A stretch of DNA of 45,387 nt from CAYFFZ01 sp049976505. Lineage in GTDB: Archaea; Thermoproteota; Nitrososphaeria; Conexivisphaerales; UBA164. Below, one piece after another: positions 41,087 through 45,387 of the stretch (position 1 is the stretch's first letter; each line of letters opens with the position of its first letter). The notes beneath the pieces are model-generated. The model did not search any database. It saw only the letters and a list, made by a program, of their open reading frames with translations, and was not told where the DNA came from. The DNA lies in the NCBI GenBank assembly GCA_049976505.1, contig JBMFIC010000010.1, forward strand, positions 1 to 45,387, read 5' to 3'. The position numbers and the translations under genes are program-made.

Positions 41087-41448
41087 CTCGATTCATCCAG
41101 AGCCCTGAAGATCCTCTCAATATCCTCCTGGCTCAGGTTCAGATTGGAGGCGAAGTAGAACTTCAGCGGCTCTCTGAACGCGGTTAGGAAATCCCTGATA
41201 AGGCCCATTGCCTTCTTGTTGTTGACTATTTCGTTCGAAATCCTGTAAATGTAATAAGGTCGTCCTTCATCAACAAGCTTCCTCTCTAACATTCCCTTTT
41301 TGAACAGCCTATCAAGAACTGTCGCCACCGTTGTTATGGCGACTTCTCCATTGAGCTTGTCGTAAACCTGCTTTACGGAGGCCTCCTTAAGCTCGGAAAG
41401 AGCTGAAAGCACCCTGAGCTCCAGGGGCCCCAGACCGCTCTTCTTCAC
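41083..41448 (-). CDS. BlaI/MecI/CopY-family repressor
   Basis: 121-residue winged-helix protein: LGPLELRVLSALSELKEASV, KQVYDKLNGEVAITTVATVL and DRLFKKGMLERKLVDEGRPY are the canonical PF03965 helices and wing. The C-terminal helices (LIRDFLTAFREPLKFYF) would dimerise and contain the region cleaved in bacterial homologues. Start GTG 41448. It overlaps the M48 protease gene and is divergent from gapN, whose promoter is 100 bases away, so it may control one or both. Confidence 0.88.
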   Translation of the reverse strand: MKKSGLGPLELRVLSALSELKEASVKQVYDKLNGEVAITTVATVLDRLFKKGMLERKLVDEGRPYYIYRISNEIVNNKKAMGLIRDFLTAFREPLKFYFASNLNLSQEDIERIFRALDESS

Positions 41449-41553
41449 AATACCTATGAGCGATATGCGAAATATTAACCTTTTCGGAGCTTAAGTTGGT
41501 CGGTGAAAAATGTTAAGTAAACGTAAATAAGCATCCTCATACAAAAGCTAATT

Positions 41554-43092
41554 ATGAGCAATATAGCTTCGGAAAAGATAGCAGAGCTTGAGCTTTCTAA
41601 GGAATTCAGAGAAATATTTGATCAGGAGAATGGCATTAAGTCATTCAAGTTCTTTATAAATGGCGTATGGGAGCGCAGTCAGCAGAAGGATCCGCTTAGG
41701 TCCCCCGTTGATGACAGCCTCATAGGCTACGTTTACAGATCGAGCGTTGAGGATGTGGACAGGGCTGTAAAGGCAGCGAAGGAGAACCAGTACAAGATCA
41801 GAGAGATCGCTGGGATCGAAAGGATTGAGCTCATGGAGGAGGCACGACACCTTCTCATGGAGCATGAGGAGGACTTCATTAAGGTCCTGATGCTTGAGGG
41901 CGGAAAGACTAGAGAGGGAGCTAAGGGTGAAGTTGAATCCCTCTACCTGAGAATGAAGCTGACCATGGAGGATGCCAGAAAGATCTTCGGGGAGTACCTT
42001 CCCGGTGACTGGTCGAAGGACACGGCGCAGAAGATAGCGCTTGTTATAAGGGAGCCCGTGGGTGTTGTTGCCGCTATAGGGCCTTTCAACTATCCGCTTT
42101 ACATACCGGCATCCAAGATTATACCGGCGCTTCTTGCAGCAAACAGCGTTGTGGTTAAGCCAACATCAGAGACCCCGCTTTCAACGATGATGTTCGTTCA
42201 GATTCTTAACCTAGCTGGCTTCCCGAAGGGCACGATCAATCTGGTAACTGGTCCTGGATCCATAATCGGCAACGCGCTGGCGTCCCACAAGGACGTTGGA
42301 ATGATAAGCTTCACTGGCAGCACCGCAACTGGCAGGGCCATAAGCTCCGTGGCAGGAATAAAGAAGCTTCATCTTGAGCTCGGTGGTAAGGCGTACTGCA
42401 TTGTTCTTGCTGATGCGGACCTGAAGATGGCGGCCAAGAAGATAGCCACAGGGGCGCTTTCCAATGCTGGGCAGAGGTGCGATGCGATAAGCGCAGTGCT
42501 GCCAGTTAAAGAGGTTGCAGACAAGCTCGTTGAGCTTATCGTAGAGGAGGTCAGGAACTGGAAGCTTGGAAATCCGCTGGTTGATCCAACTGTAAAGGTA
42601 GGGCCTGTCATCTCACGCGGAGCCGCTGAGAGGATAAAGTCGCTTATAGATGACGCCATTGAGAAGGGTGCCAAGGCCCTTATTGGTGGCAGGGTTAACG
42701 GCACATACGTCGAGCCCACGGTTCTCTATGACGTGCCCGAAAGCGCTAGGATACTGTGGGAGGAGATCTTTGGTCCCGTGATACCTATTCACAAGGTGAA
42801 CAGCGTTGATGAAGCTCTGGCCATAGCAAGGAGAAGCGAGTACGGCCTTGACTCGTGCGTATTTGGAAGCAACTTCTACGAGCTCTGGAAGGTAGCAAAG
42901 GGTCTACAGGTAGGGGAGGTCACTATAAACGATATGCCAAAGCACGGCCTAGGTTACTTCCCGTTCGGAGGAAACAAGAACTCTGGAACGGGCAGGGAGG
43001 GAGTGGGCTACAGCATAGACGAGATGACCGTGCTTAAGACCATTGTCTTCAACCTGGAGCCCGCGCAGCTAGGAAAGAAGGTAATAAGGTAG
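41554..43092 (+). CDS. gapN: Non-phosphorylating glyceraldehyde-3-phosphate dehydrogenase (GAPN-type ALDH)
   Basis: Oxidises glyceraldehyde 3-phosphate directly to 3-phosphoglycerate, the usual glycolytic step in Thermoproteota. 512 residues. IGPFNYPLYIPASKIIPALL binds NAD(P), catalytic Glu is in LHLELGGKAYC and Cys in SNAGQRCDAIS; EEIFGPVIPIHKV and FPFGGNKNSGTGREG are also present. Start ATG 41554. It is divergent from the BlaI-like gene. Aldehyde specificity cannot be proven; other aldehyde dehydrogenases share the fold. Confidence 0.85.
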   Translation: MSNIASEKIAELELSKEFREIFDQENGIKSFKFFINGVWERSQQKDPLRSPVDDSLIGYVYRSSVEDVDRAVKAAKENQYKIREIAGIERIELMEEARHLLMEHEEDFIKVLMLEGGKTREGAKGEVESLYLRMKLTMEDARKIFGEYLPGDWSKDTAQKIALVIREPVGVVAAIGPFNYPLYIPASKIIPALLAANSVVVKPTSETPLSTMMFVQILNLAGFPKGTINLVTGPGSIIGNALASHKDVGMISFTGSTATGRAISSVAGIKKLHLELGGKAYCIVLADADLKMAAKKIATGALSNAGQRCDAISAVLPVKEVADKLVELIVEEVRNWKLGNPLVDPTVKVGPVISRGAAERIKSLIDDAIEKGAKALIGGRVNGTYVEPTVLYDVPESARILWEEIFGPVIPIHKVNSVDEALAIARRSEYGLDSCVFGSNFYELWKVAKGLQVGEVTINDMPKHGLGYFPFGGNKNSGTGREGVGYSIDEMTVLKTIVFNLEPAQLGKKVIR

Positions 43093-43096
43093 CGTT

Positions 43097-43951
43097 CTAT
43101 ATTATTACGTCGAATTTTTTCATAATGACAGGATAATAGCTTATAACATCCGTTGCTGTAAAATGAAGGCCCCTTTCCTTCAGGGCCAGATCTCCTGCAG
43201 CCCCGTTTACGTAGGCAGCTATCGCCCCAGCATCAACGCCCTTCAACCCCTTTGAGAAGAGCCCCGACGTTAATCCAGCAAGGGCGTCGCCTGTTCCTCC
43301 AATGGTCATTCCTGCGTTGCCCGTGTAATTAAGATACGTAGTTTCGCCATCGGTTATTATGTCAACCACGCCCTTTAACAGCACGGTGACTCCGTTTTCC
43401 TTTGAGTACTTTTCAGCGGATTCCACTTTATAATCAAGACCTTTGCCTGAAAGATCTATGTTGCTTATCCTCTTGAACTCGCCCTCATGCGGAGTTACTA
43501 TCGTGGACCTTTCCCCTGCAGCCTTTACAACTTCCGCTGTTAAGGCATCAGCATCAAGGACCAGCCTTTTAACAGGGCTCTCCTTTATGAGCTCTATTAT
43601 GCCTTCCTCATTTCCCTTTCCCAGGCCGTTGCCAATAAGGAGCACATCGACCTCAGGCATCAGCCTGACAAGCCTCCTGGCGCTTCCTTGGGTAAGCCTG
43701 AAGTCAGGAAGAGGTATAACGATCAGGTTTGGATTCATGGACCTGATCGGATTCACTAGGGGCTTTGGGACCGCTGTATAAACTAGGTCCACGCCGCTTA
43801 TCAGCGCAGCCAACGAAGCAATGTAAGGAGCTCCATGATACATCCAGCTTCCTCCTACGACGAGGACCCTGCCGTTCTGGCCCTTGTGGGAATCACTTTT
43901 TCTTGGAGGGTAGATGGATCTTATTACTCCCTCAGTAATCTCAATAGCCAA
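43097..43951 (-). CDS. nnrD: ADP/ATP-dependent NAD(P)H-hydrate dehydratase
   Basis: Repairs hydrated NAD(P)H. 284 residues, ribokinase-like fold: GQNGRVLVVGGSWMYHGAPY, VLDADALTAE, TIVTPHEGEFKR, and the nucleotide site TIGGTGDALAGLTSGLF are typical. The epimerase domain found fused in many archaea is absent here, so it must lie elsewhere. Overlaps ino1 by 11 bases, suggesting one operon. Convergent with gapN. Confidence 0.92.
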   Translation of the reverse strand: MAIEITEGVIRSIYPPRKSDSHKGQNGRVLVVGGSWMYHGAPYIASLAALISGVDLVYTAVPKPLVNPIRSMNPNLIVIPLPDFRLTQGSARRLVRLMPEVDVLLIGNGLGKGNEEGIIELIKESPVKRLVLDADALTAEVVKAAGERSTIVTPHEGEFKRISNIDLSGKGLDYKVESAEKYSKENGVTVLLKGVVDIITDGETTYLNYTGNAGMTIGGTGDALAGLTSGLFSKGLKGVDAGAIAAYVNGAAGDLALKERGLHFTATDVISYYPVIMKKFDVII

Positions 43952-45023
43952 GGTTTCTCAACCAGCCCTTAAGCCATTCGAAGGCCTCCTCATCGCTCTT
44001 GGCCTGCACCGGCGGGTGCTTGAAGAGAAATGACGAAGGCTCTATCAGCGGTCCCCGTAGCCCTTTATCAAGCCCTATCTTCATCAGCCTGATCGCATCA
44101 AGCATCACCGCCGCAAACATGGACTTATCGTCGACTGCCAGCTTTACTTTAAGCTCTACAGGAAAGTCGGCGAAGCTTCTACCTTTTATGTAGATGTAGC
44201 ATACTTTCGTGTTTCCTAGGAAAGGAACGTAGTCGCTTGGGCCTATCCTGATCTTGCCTTTCTCCTCCAGCTCTTTTCCATACGGGAGTACGCTCGTCAC
44301 TGCGGACGTCTTGCTGATCCTCTTGCTCTTCAGCCTCTCCTCAACGGTCATGTTCAGAAAGTCTGTATTTCCGCCTATGTTGACCTGATACGTTTCCTCG
44401 ATGACAACGCCTCTCATATGAAAGAGGGAGACAAGGGTTCTGTGCAGAATCGTAGCTCCTACCTGACCCTTCACATCGTCCCCCATAACAGGAATGCCGG
44501 CCTCATCGAACTTTCTGGCCCATTCGCTGCTGCTGGCAATGAAGACGGGTATGCCGTTTATGAAGCCCTTTCTGGCACGAAGCGCAGCATCGGCATACGC
44601 TCGCGTTGCAAGCTCGCTCCCTACCGGCAGGAGGTTTATCAGCATATCAGCTCCGCTTTCCCTCAGCTTGTCAGCAACATAGTCAACATCCGTGCCTTTC
44701 TCGACAGGTTTGAATGAATCAACCATGTGCGGCGCAACGCCGTCCAGTATTGGTCCTGGATAGACTTCAACGCCCAGCTTTGGAACTTCGTAGAACTTCC
44801 TAGTCAGGTTTGGGGGCGCGAATATCGCCTCCGACAGATCCTTTCCAACCTTGTTCCTTGAGACGTCAAACGCGGCAACAAATTCTATATCGGACAGGGT
44901 GTATGGTCCGATCTTTTCGCTTATCAAGCCAATGGGATCCTTGTCACGATAATAATATGCCCCTTGAACTATTGCAGAAGCACAGTTGCCAACCCCAGCA
45001 ATAGCCACCCTTATCTTACCCAT
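43941..45023 (-). CDS. myo-Inositol-1-phosphate synthase
   Basis: Converts glucose 6-phosphate to inositol 1-phosphate for archaeal inositol phospholipids or osmolytes. 360 residues: RVAIAGVGNCASAIVQGAYY (NAD loop), DFLNMTVEERLKSKRISKTS, SDYVPFLGNTKVCYIYIKGR and KLAVDDKSMFAAVMLDAIRL. Start ATG 45023, TATA-like TTTAAAATATAGATT at 45027-45043. First gene of a two-gene operon with nnrD. Confidence 0.93.
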   Translation of the reverse strand: MGKIRVAIAGVGNCASAIVQGAYYYRDKDPIGLISEKIGPYTLSDIEFVAAFDVSRNKVGKDLSEAIFAPPNLTRKFYEVPKLGVEVYPGPILDGVAPHMVDSFKPVEKGTDVDYVADKLRESGADMLINLLPVGSELATRAYADAALRARKGFINGIPVFIASSSEWARKFDEAGIPVMGDDVKGQVGATILHRTLVSLFHMRGVVIEETYQVNIGGNTDFLNMTVEERLKSKRISKTSAVTSVLPYGKELEEKGKIRIGPSDYVPFLGNTKVCYIYIKGRSFADFPVELKVKLAVDDKSMFAAVMLDAIRLMKIGLDKGLRGPLIEPSSFLFKHPPVQAKSDEEAFEWLKGWLRNLGY

Positions 45024-45103
45024 ATCTCTATAATCTATATTTTAAATATTGATAAACATAACTATGGGGCTTAATCAGATGCCTGAATTCAGCATACAAG
45101 TGG

Positions 45104-45194
45104 GGCCGCCACCGGGATTTTCGGCCTAAACTGGCTATCGAACCCGGGCCAGGAGCTCCACAGGCTCCTGTGCTACCACTACACCATGGCGGCC
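45104..45194 (-). tRNA. tRNA-His(GTG) with a 19-base intron in the T-loop
   Basis: G-1 (45194) faces discriminator C73 (45104), the histidine identity pair. Acceptor GCCGCCA/TGGCGGC; anticodon arm GGAGC-CTGTGGA-GCTCC gives GTG. T-stem CCGGG/CCCGG encloses 26 bases (45117-45142) instead of 7; removing 19 (best fit 45119-45137) leaves TTCGAAT. The insert folds as TTCG..GCC/GGC..CGAA, a plausible bulge-helix-bulge. Confidence 0.92.
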
Positions 45195-45311
45195 ACCACA
45201 CATTTGTTTTATTCGTCAGCTTTTTATTTTTTATGCAATTTTAACGCATCATGTTCTGAAGAAAGTTGACCCGTTAGACGATATAGTTTGAATTTGTTGA
45301 GCCCCTGAACC

Positions 45312-45387
45312 TGACCTCCTCCCCGCCCTGAAGGGCGAGGGTTCCCGAGGTCTCGGGGGTTACTCCCCTTTAGCGGGAGCTACTCCG
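45312..45387 (-). mobile_element. IS605 right end at the window edge
   Basis: TGACCTCCTCCCCGCCCTGA and the following two hairpins match 21185-21260 almost base for base, with small changes only after the second hairpin. The rest of the element lies beyond the window. Confidence 0.7.

Noticed and set aside
1..45387. CRISPR array
   Set aside because: No regularly spaced direct repeats were seen; the only repeats are IS605 ends.

Overview
The window is archaeal and looks like a member of the Thermoproteota (TACK) lineage, probably a hot-spring organism. Supporting signs are ribosomal protein S15 coupled to a catalytically dead RecJ/Cdc45-like protein, aIF2-beta, RNA polymerase subunit Rpo12, CofD for coenzyme F420, archaeal inositol-phosphate synthase, a GAPN-type aldehyde dehydrogenase, a TrpB2-type tryptophan synthase in a trpBADFEGC operon, BRE/TATA-type promoters with many apparently leaderless GTG and TTG starts, and tRNA introns (one of them in the T-loop). 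The genus cannot be fixed from the sequence alone.

Layout. Positions 1-590 hold the 5' part of an IS605-type tnpB and its end hairpin. 596-2228 is a minus-strand CBS/Mut7-C/apt cluster, followed by sir2. 3504-5654 holds a broken sulfide:quinone reductase-like gene, an intact DUF1641 partner and an Lrp regulator. 5651-7911 is accessory: an ABC ATPase with a 57-residue membrane partner, and a GC-rich integrase with an internal stop beside tRNA-Ser(GGA). 7897-12333 is core information processing (Cdc45-like, S15, aIF2-beta, DUF424, DUF99, a DegT aminotransferase, Rpo12). 12330-15419 is TldD/TldE with an unknown third gene. 16078-17128 is an IS605 remnant joined to a decapitated ECF T-component pseudogene. 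17445-21174 carries LysO, a thiamine-binding protein, a CPA2 antiporter and a frameshifted DsrE-like gene. 21185-21800 holds a tnpB-less IS605 mini-element, an intron-containing tRNA-Ser(CGA) and a strongly folded non-coding stretch. 21871-23217 is cofD and HIT.

The most unusual locus is 23337-26351. It encodes a compact SMC ATPase of 588 residues whose motifs resemble Smc5/Smc6 rather than canonical SMC or Rad50, overlapping a ScpA-like kleisin and a ScpB-like winged-helix (KITE) protein. It looks like a minimal three-gene Smc5/6-type complex without a recognisable hinge or zinc hook.

After it come an ABC-2 exporter, and an ECF importer (T component and double ATPase one way, candidate S component the other) that share a promoter with a perfect 21-bp palindrome. 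Then follow DedA, DUF59, nitrilase, a polyprenol kinase-like protein, SemiSWEET, and a complete trp operon in which trpF appears to start at CTG behind an ideal Shine-Dalgarno. A BlaI-like repressor coupled to a membrane M48 protease, GAPN, NAD(P)HX dehydratase, inositol-phosphate synthase, tRNA-His with a T-loop intron, and another IS605 end close the window.

Five genes are broken (sqr-like, integrase, ecfT, dsrE-like, tnpB remnant). The breaks cluster around mobile-element scars and sulfur metabolism, which suggests recent gene loss, although single-base sequence errors could explain some of them.
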